A stretch of DNA of 37,276 nucleotides from Saprospiraceae bacterium (lineage in GTDB: Bacteria; Bacteroidota; Bacteroidia; Chitinophagales; Saprospiraceae). The notes beneath the pieces are model-generated. The model saw only the letters and a program-made list of their open reading frames with translations, searched no databases and had not been told where the DNA came from. The stretch covers positions 1 through 37,276 of the forward strand of contig JAHDBJ010000047.1 in the NCBI GenBank assembly GCA_020630435.1, in the 5' to 3' direction. Numbering within the stretch: position 1 is the stretch's first letter; each line of letters starts with the position of its first letter. This document shows, one piece after another, positions 15,106 through 22,756 of the stretch. The position numbers and the translations under genes were made by a program.

Positions 15106-15182
15106 CGGTACTGACGGGACTCGAACCCGCATACTCACCGAGAGACAATCGGGACGGCTTCCTATATTGCCTACACAGTACC
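15106..15182 (-). tRNA. tRNA-Asp (GUC)
   Basis: Acceptor GGTACTG/CAGTACC, D-stem GGC/GCC, anticodon loop TTGTCTC with a 4-bp stem plus one mismatch, T-arm GCGGG TTCGAGT CCCGT, discriminator G. It is the first well-formed tRNA of the array in the direction of transcription. Confidence 0.93.
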
Positions 15183-15383
15183 GTTTTTTGGACAAAATAT
15201 GCCCATGTTGAATTTTCTCAATTCAACTAAAAGAAGTGAAGAAAAACGAACAGCGTGTAATGTTCCTATTGATTTTCTGTCAACGAAGTAACGCTATTCT
15301 CACTATCACTTTTTTTTATAGATTTTTAATTATTATTAAAAAATAATGGAGAAAATTACCATGAGTATAAGATCCCCTGACAC
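15183..15383. other. Spacer with hairpin and a repeat block shared with the tRNA-like elements
   Basis: No gene is seen. GTTGAATT (15207-15214) pairs perfectly with AATTCAAC (15220-15227). The block CGAAGTAAC at 15284-15292 recurs at 15439-15447 and 15586-15594. Around the first copy, AGCGT and ACGCT on the minus strand (15252-15295) can close a stem. This resembles a shortened version of the tRNA-like element at 15520-15592. Confidence 0.5.
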
Positions 15384-15682
15384 TGGTGGAGATCATAGGA
15401 TTTGAACCTATTTTCAATTGGGTAAATTGATTGTTAATCGAAGTAACTCAACAGTTTACTGCCATTATTTTATATCTTGAAACCTAGTAAAAAAGATGAA
15501 CAAAACTAGAAGCGTGTTTGAATCTCGGCCAGACTCGAACTGGCTACTTTTAGATTAAGAGTCTAATGTTCTATCCAATGAACTACGAAGTAACGCTTTA
15601 CTATCAGTATCACCTATTTTTTTAGGTCTATAATTGACAAACTTGTATTAATATTTGAATTTTCGCCAGTTTGTCAGTCTCC
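15384..15682 (-). ncRNA. Candidate structured noncoding RNA with tRNA-like 3' end (Y-RNA-like?)
   Basis: Read on the minus strand, the 3' end has a perfect T-arm (ATAGG TTCAAAT CCTAT, 15395-15411), an acceptor strand GATCTCC, then A and an encoded CCA (15384-15386). No matching 5' acceptor lies at tRNA distance, but GGAGA at 15678-15682 can pair with TCTCC about 290 nt away. Inside is a perfect 8-bp hairpin, GACAAACT/AGTTTGTC (15636-15675), whose loop begins GGCGAA. That resembles the GNCGAA-type Ro-binding motif I recall for bacterial Y RNAs. A tRNA-like domain also lies inside. Next to a TROVE gene this is suggestive, but expression and boundaries are unproven. Confidence 0.28.
15520..15592 (-). 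tRNA. tRNA-like element with Lys-type anticodon (CUU), defective acceptor
   Basis: D-stem GTTC/GAAC, anticodon arm TTAGA CTCTTAA TCTAA and T-arm GCCAG TTCGAGT CTGGC are all perfect. The acceptor TACTTCG/CGAGATT has two mismatches, including the terminal pair. Outside it, AAGCGT and ACGCTT pair. It is probably a decayed tRNA or a tRNA-like module of a longer RNA. Unlike the 23 good tRNAs, it does not have C at position 74. Confidence 0.5.
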
Positions 15683-15725
15683 CAACAAAACTAGCTCTAA
15701 GAAGAGATGTTATTGAGAGAGGAGT

Positions 15726-15775
15726 GAGGATTTGCCCTCGACGGCTCCTGACCGTTCCCAACTAATGAATGTGGG
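15726..15775 (-). other. Degenerate tRNA-like three-hairpin element
   Basis: Three consecutive small hairpins on the minus strand mimic D, anticodon and T arms: CCCA/TGGG, ACGG TCAGGAG CCGT with a 7-base loop, and GAGG GCAAAT CCTC. There is no acceptor stem, the T-loop lacks TTC, and the variable region is one base. It is likely a tRNA relic at the 5' border of the array. Confidence 0.3.
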
Positions 15776-16086
15776 GCAATCAGGTTGATTAAATTTATTA
15801 TGTATTTTTAAATAAAACATCTTTTAAAATTTGTGTTTTTATATAAGTTACAATAATAAAAGCCTTTTAAAAGAGATTTAGTTCCGTGTAGAGTGAAAAA
15901 AAAACTAAAAAAGATAGTATTTTTTTTAAGTTGTTGATTATTAGTTATTTAAAGCGATGTTTTTTTGAAAAAAAATAATTCCTTATAAAAAACAACGTTT
16001 AAAGAATGGATATTTAGAGATAAACAATGATTAATTTTATATTTGCTGAAATATATTTTATACCATATAAATAATAGAAATTTGAT
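15776..16086. other. Intergenic region between the tRNA array and galE
   Basis: These AT-rich bases contain no supported gene. The array's minus-strand promoter and the galE plus-strand promoter should both lie here. A TAnnTTTG match for galE is listed separately. I find no exact TAnnTTTG on the minus strand in this stretch. Confidence 0.4.
16038..16045 (+). promoter_or_regulatory. Possible -7 box for galE
   Basis: TATATTTG matches the Bacteroidota -7 consensus TAnnTTTG, 41 bases before the galE ATG. No clear TTG/TTTG -33 partner stands at the right distance, so confidence is low. Confidence 0.3.
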
Positions 16087-17094
16087 ATGAAAATATTAGT
16101 AACAGGTGGATGTGGATATATCGGTAGCCACACGATTATAGATTTACTAGGAAAAGGGTTTGAAGTAATCTGTGCAGACAATTACATTAATTCGGATGCT
16201 TCGGTATTGGAGCGAATTCATAAAGTAACTGGGCAGACCGTTCAAAATTATGACTGTAACTTAGAAGATGTTAAAGCCGTTGAGCAAATTTTTGAGGATC
16301 ATTCTGATATAAAAGGGATAATCCACTTTGCTGCCTTAAAAGCAGTTGGGGAATCTGTAGAACGACCACTATGGTATTACAGAAACAATATCAATAGTCT
16401 ACTAAGTATATTGGAATGTATGGAAAAGTATAAAGTGCCGCACTTAATTTTTTCTTCATCTTGTTCTATATATGGTAATATTGAAAAGCTTCCTGCTACA
16501 GAAGAGACACCTATTCAGCGAGCAGAATCTCCGTATGCTCGCACAAAGCAAATGTGCGAAGATATAATCCTTGATGCCCAAAAAGCATTTGAGTTTAATG
16601 CTATTTTATTAAGGTATTTTAATCCTGCTGGAGCGCATATAAGTGGATTGATTGGAGAGTTACCGATTAATCCACCTTTAAATTTAGTGCCTGTTATTAT
16701 GGAAACAGCTATAGGTAAACGTTCGAAGATAATGGTTTTTGGAGACGATTATCCTACCAGAGATGGTTCATGTATTCGGGACTATATACATATAGAGGAT
16801 CTAGCGGATGCGCATACAAAAGCAATGGAATATTTGAACGAAAATAGAAATGAAGCGTCTTGTGAAGTTTTTAATTTAGGTAGTGGTATTGGGGTTTCTG
16901 TTTTAGAAGCGATTGATGCTTTTGAAAAAAGCACAGGACAGAAGTTAAACTATGAGATAGGAGGGCGTCGTGCTGGTGATGTAATTGCAATTTATGCGGA
17001 TTATAGTAAGTCTACTCAATTACTAGGATGGGAACCGAAACGAAGTATCCAAGACATTATGAAGTCTGCTTGGGCTTGGGAACAGGTGAAGTAA
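16087..17094 (+). CDS. galE: UDP-glucose 4-epimerase
   Basis: GalE interconverts UDP-glucose and UDP-galactose (or the N-acetyl forms), supplying sugar donors for the polysaccharide genes that follow. The 335-aa protein is an extended short-chain dehydrogenase. It has the NAD-binding motif GGCGYIGSH at about 7-15, catalytic SSSCSIYG, the YxxxK pair in SPYARTK and the LRYFNPAGAH segment. The ATG at 16087 fits the family N-terminus. It opens the plus-strand polysaccharide locus and lies directly beside the 5' border of the tRNA array. It lacks the dyad/promoter pair seen before the next gene. Confidence 0.95.
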   Translation: MKILVTGGCGYIGSHTIIDLLGKGFEVICADNYINSDASVLERIHKVTGQTVQNYDCNLEDVKAVEQIFEDHSDIKGIIHFAALKAVGESVERPLWYYRNNINSLLSILECMEKYKVPHLIFSSSCSIYGNIEKLPATEETPIQRAESPYARTKQMCEDIILDAQKAFEFNAILLRYFNPAGAHISGLIGELPINPPLNLVPVIMETAIGKRSKIMVFGDDYPTRDGSCIRDYIHIEDLADAHTKAMEYLNENRNEASCEVFNLGSGIGVSVLEAIDAFEKSTGQKLNYEIGGRRAGDVIAIYADYSKSTQLLGWEPKRSIQDIMKSAWAWEQVK

Positions 17095-17096
17095 TG

Positions 17097-17113
17097 ATTC
17101 CATTTTTTGGAAT
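17097..17113 (+). promoter_or_regulatory. Activator-type dyad, copy a
   Basis: ATTCCA-TTTTT-TGGAAT is a perfect palindrome with a 5-base spacer. It is centred 80 bp upstream of the GG of the promoter element at 17183-17198. The same TTCCA-N5-TGGAA core occurs before two other transcription units of this locus. Confidence 0.55.
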
Positions 17114-17138
17114 AAATTATTTTTTTGGAATAAATTAT
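17103..17138 (+). repeat. 18-bp tandem repeat, two copies
   Basis: TTTTTTGGAATAAATTAT occurs twice in perfect tandem at 17103-17120 and 17121-17138. The repeat duplicates the TGGAAT half-site of the dyad at 17097-17113. Confidence 0.9.
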
Positions 17139-17182
17139 TTTATTTTATATGTTTTGATGGTTGATTTTTAGTTTTTTACTTG

Positions 17183-17198
17183 TTGGCACATTTTTGTA
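17183..17198 (+). promoter_or_regulatory. Sigma-54-like promoter element, copy a
   Basis: TTGGCACATTTTTGTA carries a -24-like TTGGCA and a -12-like TTGTA. It ends 26 bases before the ATG of the fusion gene. The distance from GG to the downstream G is one base shorter than the classic sigma-54 consensus, but is identical in all three copies in this locus. Confidence 0.5.
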
Positions 17199-17224
17199 GA
17201 ATTCTATTAAATAAAATTACAAAA

Positions 17225-19546
17225 ATGACAATAGCCAAAGTAAATAAGTTAACCGTACCTACTGAAAAGATTGATGTTTATGTTATCAATAATTCAGATG
17301 GAACACCTAGGTGGATATGGCCTACCAATTTATCCAAACCTCTATTTTTAAAATTTTATAATCAAAGTACTCCTAAACAGCTTATACTTGTAGGCTTAAT
17401 CAAACTCATCTTCTTTCTTAGGCTACAAGCCTTCTTTTTTAAAAGAAAACAATATTCGAAAATTTGTGATTTTACTGCTGAAAATTGGAGCTTGTTTACA
17501 GGTACACCTGGGCCAAATAATAAAGCTGTTTTATACGAAGAAGACGATAAGGGCAATGGTGTTTTTACAAAAATTGCGGTTGGCAAAAAAGCGAGGAAAG
17601 CCCTGAAAAATGAGTATGTAATCCTAAGAAAATTAGGAGCGTTTCAACCGCAACTTTCTTTTGAATATGGACAATGTGTAGAAGCAAAGGATGCTGCTTT
17701 AAAAATAAAAGAAGTAAAACGAGTAGGACAGACGAATTGCTTAAGCCCACTTCATATCAAAGCATTACAAGAGTTAAGAGAAGCTAGTGAACAAGAAAGC
17801 ACATTGAATGACTGGGTTCAAAAAACAAATATAGAGACAAGGGTAAAACAGATTTGTAATGCCCCCATGACTAAAATCCCCAATTTTATTGTAGAAGGTT
17901 TAATTGGTTTGTCCTATGAATGTATGAATGGAGATGCTGTAAATCTTTGTTTAGCACATGGCGATTTTACGCCTTGGAACACCGTATTCACAACCAATAA
18001 AAAGTTAGGTATTTTCGATTGGGAATTGGCTAGAGAAGGGATGCCTTTAGGATTTGATTTTTTCCACTTTATATTTCAAACAGGCATTCTGCAAAAAAGA
18101 CAATCTTGGAAGGGCATATTAGAAACTATTTATAAAACAGCTACTCCTAGTATTCGTAAAAAGGTGTTTGGAGACATTGAAGTTGATATTGAGCAATACC
18201 TTAAGTTGTATCTACTTTTTCAAATTAATTATTACGCTCAACTGTATTCGGAACAGGAAAAATGGCATGAACAAGTGTATTGGCAATTGGCAGTTTGGTC
18301 AGATGCTTTAGCTTGGTGTTTACGTTCTCAAAACAATAGAAAGGTTTTTATAAAGCAACTCTTTTCAAATTTAAAATATACCAATTATGCTGCATTGAAA
18401 CTGGAAAATATCTCCCCTGAAAATATAAGTAAATATAGTGATATAGATTTAGTAATCCTAAAAAAAGAGTATACTAGAATAGTTCAAGCTATTCAAGAAA
18501 ATCCATTAATCAAGGACATTAAAATTGTAAAGAAATCCTTTATGTCATCTATAGTTTTGAGATTTAAGGATGGTACTCAGTTACATCTAGATTTAATATG
18601 GATGATTAAGAGAAAAGAATTGGTTTTTATGAATGCAAAACGAATGCTAACGAATGCTAAGGTAAATCAGTATGATGTTAAGATAGCTTCGGATAGAGAT
18701 ACAGCACGTTACATTCATCGTTTTTATACACTTAATGGTCAAACAATTCCTGAAAAATATACAGATTTAGTAGAGCGAGAACTACCGAATGATTCTAAAC
18801 GAAGTACAGAAGAATTGACTAGATATTTTGCAAAAAGTAAAGTCAATATTGGCTTGTTAGGATTATGTAATAAATTAGTTTATTTCTGGGATACCATTAG
18901 GAGTTTTTCTATAGGCGATGGGTTTACAATTACGTTTAGTGGTGTAGATGGAGCAGGTAAATCTACTATTATTAATGCGATTAAAAATGAAGTAGAAAAG
19001 AAGTATAGAAAACCAGTAATAGTTCTAAGACATAGACCATCGATGTTACCAATTTTAAGTGCTTACAAGTATGGTAAAGAAGAAGCTGAACAACGTTCTA
19101 TTGCCAGCCTTCCTAGACAAGGTCATAACAAAAGTAAAGTATCATCATTAATTCGTTTTGGGTATTATTTCATGGATTATGTATTGGGACAATGGGTTAT
19201 ATATTTTAAATATATCTGTAGAGGTTTTATTGTTATTTACGATCGTTATTACTACGACTTTATTAATGATGCAAAACGTTCAAATATAGAGTTGCCTACG
19301 AATATAGCGACAAAAGGACTTGCCTTTATTCGAAAGCCTGAATTCAATTTCTTCTTATATGCTTCACCTGAAGTTATTCTTTCGAGAAAGAAAGAATTAT
19401 CGGCAAATGATATTACAACATTAACGGAGCGATACACAAATCTTTTTAATGAATTGGATAAGTCTTGTCCTAAGACTCGGTTTATCAATATTGAAAATAT
19501 TGATCTTCAAAAAACCATCAATAGAATAGTAGAAATGATCGGTTAA
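17225..19546 (+). CDS. Three-domain fusion: APH-like kinase, nucleotidyltransferase, thymidylate-kinase-like
   Basis: The ATG at 17225 is chosen over the upstream TTG reading, giving 773 aa. Residues about 90-380 resemble an aminoglycoside/choline phosphotransferase, with the catalytic loop HGDFTPWN (245-252) and the metal-binding Asp265 in FDWELA. Residues about 380-530 resemble a pol-beta-type nucleotidyltransferase, with SDID at 405-408 and a later LHLDLIW. Residues about 565-773 are a thymidylate-kinase-like P-loop domain, with GVDGAGKST at 573-581 and a YDRYYYD segment. The setting implies a role in making or transferring a phosphorylated or nucleotide-linked group for the polysaccharide. 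The substrate is unknown and the fusion is unfamiliar to me. Confidence 0.75.
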   Translation: MTIAKVNKLTVPTEKIDVYVINNSDGTPRWIWPTNLSKPLFLKFYNQSTPKQLILVGLIKLIFFLRLQAFFFKRKQYSKICDFTAENWSLFTGTPGPNNKAVLYEEDDKGNGVFTKIAVGKKARKALKNEYVILRKLGAFQPQLSFEYGQCVEAKDAALKIKEVKRVGQTNCLSPLHIKALQELREASEQESTLNDWVQKTNIETRVKQICNAPMTKIPNFIVEGLIGLSYECMNGDAVNLCLAHGDFTPWNTVFTTNKKLGIFDWELAREGMPLGFDFFHFIFQTGILQKRQSWKGILETIYKTATPSIRKKVFGDIEVDIEQYLKLYLLFQINYYAQLYSEQEKWHEQVYWQLAVWSDALAWCLRSQNNRKVFIKQLFSNLKYTNYAALKLENISPENISKYSDIDLVILKKEYTRIVQAIQENPLIKDIKIVKKSFMSSIVLRFKDGTQLHLDLIWMIKRKELVFMNAKRMLTNAKVNQYDVKIASDRDTARYIHRFYTLNGQTIPEKYTDLVERELPNDSKRSTEELTRYFAKSKVNIGLLGLCNKLVYFWDTIRSFSIGDGFTITFSGVDGAGKSTIINAIKNEVEKKYRKPVIVLRHRPSMLPILSAYKYGKEEAEQRSIASLPRQGHNKSKVSSLIRFGYYFMDYVLGQWVIYFKYICRGFIVIYDRYYYDFINDAKRSNIELPTNIATKGLAFIRKPEFNFFLYASPEVILSRKKELSANDITTLTERYTNLFNELDKSCPKTRFINIENIDLQKTINRIVEMIG

Positions 19547-19588
19547 AAATAGACAAGTAATATTTAAATAATCAAAACTTTATAGCGC

Positions 19589-20311
19589 ATGAAAAAAATT
19601 ATCGAAATAATTATCGGACTAAGAAATCCCAAGTTTGCCTTTGATCCTGCTATGGACGATAGAATATTACTCGCTTTTTTCTGGGATACTATCATTCGAA
19701 TTATTAGAGGGGGGAAGGCACTTTTATATTTTAAAAACCCTAAATGGGCAATGTTTGGTACAGGAGTGAATTTTAAATATGCCCATAAAATCAATTGGGG
19801 TAAATTTTTAAAACTAGGAAAACAAGTCCAACTCAGTGGCTTGGGAAATATAGGGATTGTACTAGGAAATAACGTAAGTATAGGGAGTTACAGTCAAGTA
19901 ATTGTAAGCACTTCACTTAACTACTTGGGGCGATATATCAAATTAGAAGACAATGTAGGTATAGGAGAATACGCTTATTTAGGAGGAGCTGGAGGACTAC
20001 ATATTGGCGAAGGGTGTATTATTGGACAATATTTTAGCTGTCACCCTGAGAACCATATATACAGTGATATACAAGAAGAAATAAGACATCAAGGAGTCAT
20101 TCGAAAAGGCATCAAAATTGGGAAGGATTGCTGGATTGGGAGCAAAGTAACGGTGTTGGATGGGGTAAATATAGGAAGTCATTCAGTCGTGGCAGCTGGT
20201 TCTGTAGTTACGAGGTCTTTTCCTCCTTATTCTGTTATCGGAGGGGTGCCAGCCAGAGTGTTGAAAAATCGTATTGAGGACGATATTAAGAATATTAAAA
20301 AAATAGGATAA
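19589..20311 (+). CDS. Left-handed beta-helix acyltransferase (WcaF/CysE-like)
   Basis: A 240-aa protein whose C-terminal two thirds is a hexapeptide-repeat helix: repeated [LIV]-G-x(4) turns from about residue 80, then WIGSKVTVLDGVNIG and SVIGGVPARVLKNR. A histidine-rich loop, SCHPENH at about 150-156, is likely catalytic. Such enzymes transfer acetyl groups from acetyl-CoA onto sugars. It follows the fusion gene by 42 bases and precedes a glycosyltransferase by 20, so it is probably in the same operon and decorates the exopolysaccharide. Confidence 0.88.
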   Translation: MKKIIEIIIGLRNPKFAFDPAMDDRILLAFFWDTIIRIIRGGKALLYFKNPKWAMFGTGVNFKYAHKINWGKFLKLGKQVQLSGLGNIGIVLGNNVSIGSYSQVIVSTSLNYLGRYIKLEDNVGIGEYAYLGGAGGLHIGEGCIIGQYFSCHPENHIYSDIQEEIRHQGVIRKGIKIGKDCWIGSKVTVLDGVNIGSHSVVAAGSVVTRSFPPYSVIGGVPARVLKNRIEDDIKNIKKIG

Positions 20312-20331
20312 TCAAATTTCAATTTACAAAG

Positions 20332-21585
20332 ATGAAGACAATACTAGCAACAACATATGCTGTAAACCCCAATAAAGGATCGGAAGATGGGATGGGATGG
20401 AATTATGTTCTCCAAATTGCCCGATTTCATAGGATTATTGCGATTACAAGAGAAAATAACCAAGCAGCGATTGAAGCCTATATGGCAGCTAATCCTGATG
20501 AACGCTATGAGCGAATACAGTTTTTATATTTTGATTTGCCCTATTGGATGCGATTTTGGAAAAAGGGAAGCAGAGGTGCTTTATTGTACTTTTACTTATG
20601 GCAAAGAAATGTTGTCCGTTTTATTCGCCAACAAAAATTGGATTATGATATTGTTCATAACCTTAATTTTCACAACGATTGGACACCTAGTTTTTTATGG
20701 AAATTAGAAAAACCATTTGTCTGGGGACATATCGGACATCATCCTCAAATTCCAAGTCAGTATTTAAAACATTACTCCCTAAAAGATAAAATCAAAAATA
20801 AATTAACATGGTGGGTGAAGAAGTTGTTTTGGAATAATAGCCCTAGCCTCAAAAATACGGTAAAATGTGCCAGTCATATATTGTGTATGAACGATAGTGT
20901 ACCCCAAGTATTAGATCTTTCTAAAGCACAATACTCAATATCGCCATCGGTAGCTACTCAAGATTACGGATGGTTGCCAAAAAATAGTGAAGAAGAATTT
21001 AATATCATCTCCGCAGGGAGATTTGTACCATTGAAGGGTTTCGACCTAAGCATAACTGCTTTTGCAAAATTACTGAAGAAAGTTCCGAATCCTGCCAAGT
21101 GTAAACTCACTTTGGTAGGATCTGGAACTGAATCAAATACACTAAAAAAACTAGTCAAGGATTTTGGAATTGAGGAAAATGTACAATTTATCGATTGGAT
21201 AGAACGCTCTGATTTGATGACCATGATGAAAACATCCTCTGTTTTTATCTTTCCGTCACATGAAGGGGCGGGAATGGTTGTTCCTGAAGCCTTATCATTT
21301 GGACTACCCGTTATAGCATTAGATAATTGTGGACCAGGACAATTTATTGATGAAAAATGCGGCTTTGTAATTAAAATGGGAAATTATGAAGAAACAACGG
21401 AGGATTTAAGTGAAGCTTTATTGGAATTATCTCGTAATAAAGAAAAAAGAAGCTCAATGCGTAAGAGTGCTAGACAAGTATTTCTAGAAAAATTCCATTG
21501 GAATAGAAGAGGGGAACTATTGAAAAATATTTACGCTTCAATTCTAAATCAACAGGAATATAGTATTTCTAAAAAAACTTTGTAA
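20332..21585 (+). CDS. Glycosyltransferase family 4 protein
   Basis: A 417-aa GT-B enzyme expected to use a nucleotide-sugar on the cytoplasmic face of the membrane. The N-domain starts KTILATTYAVNPNKGSEDGMGWNYV, an acceptor-side pattern typical of GT4. The C-domain has SAGRFVPLKGFDLSI and the donor-binding EX7E segment in SHEGAGMVVPEALSFGLPVIA (first Glu in HEGAG). It lies 13 bases ahead of the next glycosyltransferase. The specific sugar cannot be told from sequence. Confidence 0.9.
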   Translation: MKTILATTYAVNPNKGSEDGMGWNYVLQIARFHRIIAITRENNQAAIEAYMAANPDERYERIQFLYFDLPYWMRFWKKGSRGALLYFYLWQRNVVRFIRQQKLDYDIVHNLNFHNDWTPSFLWKLEKPFVWGHIGHHPQIPSQYLKHYSLKDKIKNKLTWWVKKLFWNNSPSLKNTVKCASHILCMNDSVPQVLDLSKAQYSISPSVATQDYGWLPKNSEEEFNIISAGRFVPLKGFDLSITAFAKLLKKVPNPAKCKLTLVGSGTESNTLKKLVKDFGIEENVQFIDWIERSDLMTMMKTSSVFIFPSHEGAGMVVPEALSFGLPVIALDNCGPGQFIDEKCGFVIKMGNYEETTEDLSEALLELSRNKEKRSSMRKSARQVFLEKFHWNRRGELLKNIYASILNQQEYSISKKTL

Positions 21586-21598
21586 AACAATTTAAAAC

Positions 21599-22669
21599 AT
21601 GAAAAAAGTATTTGCATTTCATCTGTTTAACGACTACAGTGGCAGTCCAAAAGTGCTAGGACAATTATTAAAAGGTTGGGTTAGAAATAATTTAGAAGTG
21701 CATCTTACTACCAGTCTAAACCAAGAAGGATTTTTATCCAATATTGACAATGTCCACTATCATTCAAACCCTTACACTTTCCAAAAAAACAAACTACTCA
21801 GAATATTCAGCCTGTTTTATAATCAGCTATGGTTAATGATTAAAATGTGGCGAAAAGTTAATCGAGAAGATATAATTTATATTAATACAATTCTTCCATT
21901 TGGAGCAGGAGTACTTGGCAAGTTAAAAGGTTGTCGCATTATCTATCATGTTCATGAAACATCGATAAGCCCGAAGATTTTTAAACGATTTTTATTTGGA
22001 ATATTGAAGTGGACGGCTACGGAGGTGATCTATGTCTCTAAATATTTAGCGGACGAAGAACCACTTGAAAAAAAACAGACAATATTATATAATGCAATTG
22101 AAACAGAGTTTTTACAAAAAGCAAAAAAACATCAAAAAGAAGAAAGCAATTTAAAAAATGTTCTAATGGTTTGTTCCTTAAAAAAATACAAAGGCGTAGA
22201 TGAATTTTGTCAGCTTGCTCGACAATCATCGGCATACCAATTTAGGCTTGTTGTTAATGCGTCTCCTAAGCAAATTGCTCAATACTTTGAGGCTCAAAAA
22301 CTTCCAAATAACCTAAGCATCTATCCTTCTCAAAAAGACGTCCACCCATTTTATCAATGGGCTGATATTGTCCTAAATCTTTCTAGACCAGATATGTGGG
22401 TAGAAACCTTTGGTCTAACTGCTATTGAAGCAATGGCATATGGCTTGCCTGTTATCGTCCCACCTGTTGGAGGCATTGCAGAGCTTGTAGAAAATGGGAA
22501 CGAAGGCTATAAAGTAGATAGTCGGCAAAGCGAGAAGCTACAAGAAACCCTTCAATATATACTCAATAATGAGGGAGTATATCAACAACTATCTCAAACC
22601 ACTAAACGATCGATTCTCCGTTTTTCAGAGCATACCTTTATTCAACAAAGCCTAGCTGTTCTTACATAG
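21599..22669 (+). CDS. Glycosyltransferase family 4 protein
   Basis: A 356-aa GT-B enzyme. It opens with KKVFAFHLFNDYSGSPKVLGQLL, a glycine/serine-rich acceptor loop. The donor site VETFGLTAIEAMAYGLPVIVP carries the EX7E glutamates, followed by GGIAELVENG. It is the last gene of the first glycosyltransferase group. The 195 bases after it hold the second dyad/promoter pair. Sugar specificity is unknown. Confidence 0.9.
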   Translation: MKKVFAFHLFNDYSGSPKVLGQLLKGWVRNNLEVHLTTSLNQEGFLSNIDNVHYHSNPYTFQKNKLLRIFSLFYNQLWLMIKMWRKVNREDIIYINTILPFGAGVLGKLKGCRIIYHVHETSISPKIFKRFLFGILKWTATEVIYVSKYLADEEPLEKKQTILYNAIETEFLQKAKKHQKEESNLKNVLMVCSLKKYKGVDEFCQLARQSSAYQFRLVVNASPKQIAQYFEAQKLPNNLSIYPSQKDVHPFYQWADIVLNLSRPDMWVETFGLTAIEAMAYGLPVIVPPVGGIAELVENGNEGYKVDSRQSEKLQETLQYILNNEGVYQQLSQTTKRSILRFSEHTFIQQSLAVLT

Positions 22670-22688
22670 GTTTCCAACTTTCAAAATA

Positions 22689-22705
22689 TTTCCATTTTTT
22701 GGAAA
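22689..22705 (+). promoter_or_regulatory. Activator-type dyad, copy b
   Basis: TTTCCA-TTTTT-TGGAAA is a perfect palindrome with a 5-base spacer, centred about 62 bp upstream of the promoter element at 22757. An extra TTTCCA half-site lies at 22671-22676. Confidence 0.55.
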
Positions 22706-22756
22706 ATATCTATTTTTATTTTCATTTTAAAATGTTGATAGTCAGATGTTTATTTT

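Noticed and set aside
12399-15182. CRISPR array (regularly spaced similar units)
   Set aside because: The periodic similarity is the tRNA T-loop consensus. The units fold as cloverleaves and there are no identical short repeats with unique spacers.
12383-15195. Short open frames on either strand that overlap tRNA genes (for example 13044-13301 plus and 14926-15195 minus)
   Set aside because: They run through well-folded tRNAs and the 54-bp repeats, have tRNA-derived peptide sequence and no protein family resemblance.
15384-15682. tmRNA (ssrA)
   Set aside because: The ACCA end, T-arm and distant GGAGA partner recall tmRNA, but no tag-peptide frame ending in an ALAA-type sequence was found, the 5' end lacks the tmRNA D-loop pattern, and a tRNA-like domain lies in the middle.
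15686-15693. TAGTTTTG on the minus strand (also at 15501-15508) as array promoter -7 boxes
   Set aside because: They match TAnnTTTG, but no TTTG/TTG -33 element stands 18-20 bases upstream of either, and they lie inside repeated sequence.
10777-16086. Integrase, transposase or attachment sites that would make the array a defined mobile element
   Set aside because: No recombinase gene or flanking direct repeats of a tRNA end could be found. Mobility is only suggested by the array type.
17180-17224. TTG start at 17180 for the three-domain fusion protein
   Set aside because: It overlaps the TTGGCA promoter-like element, and an ATG at 17225 gives a clean start with the usual A-rich leader.
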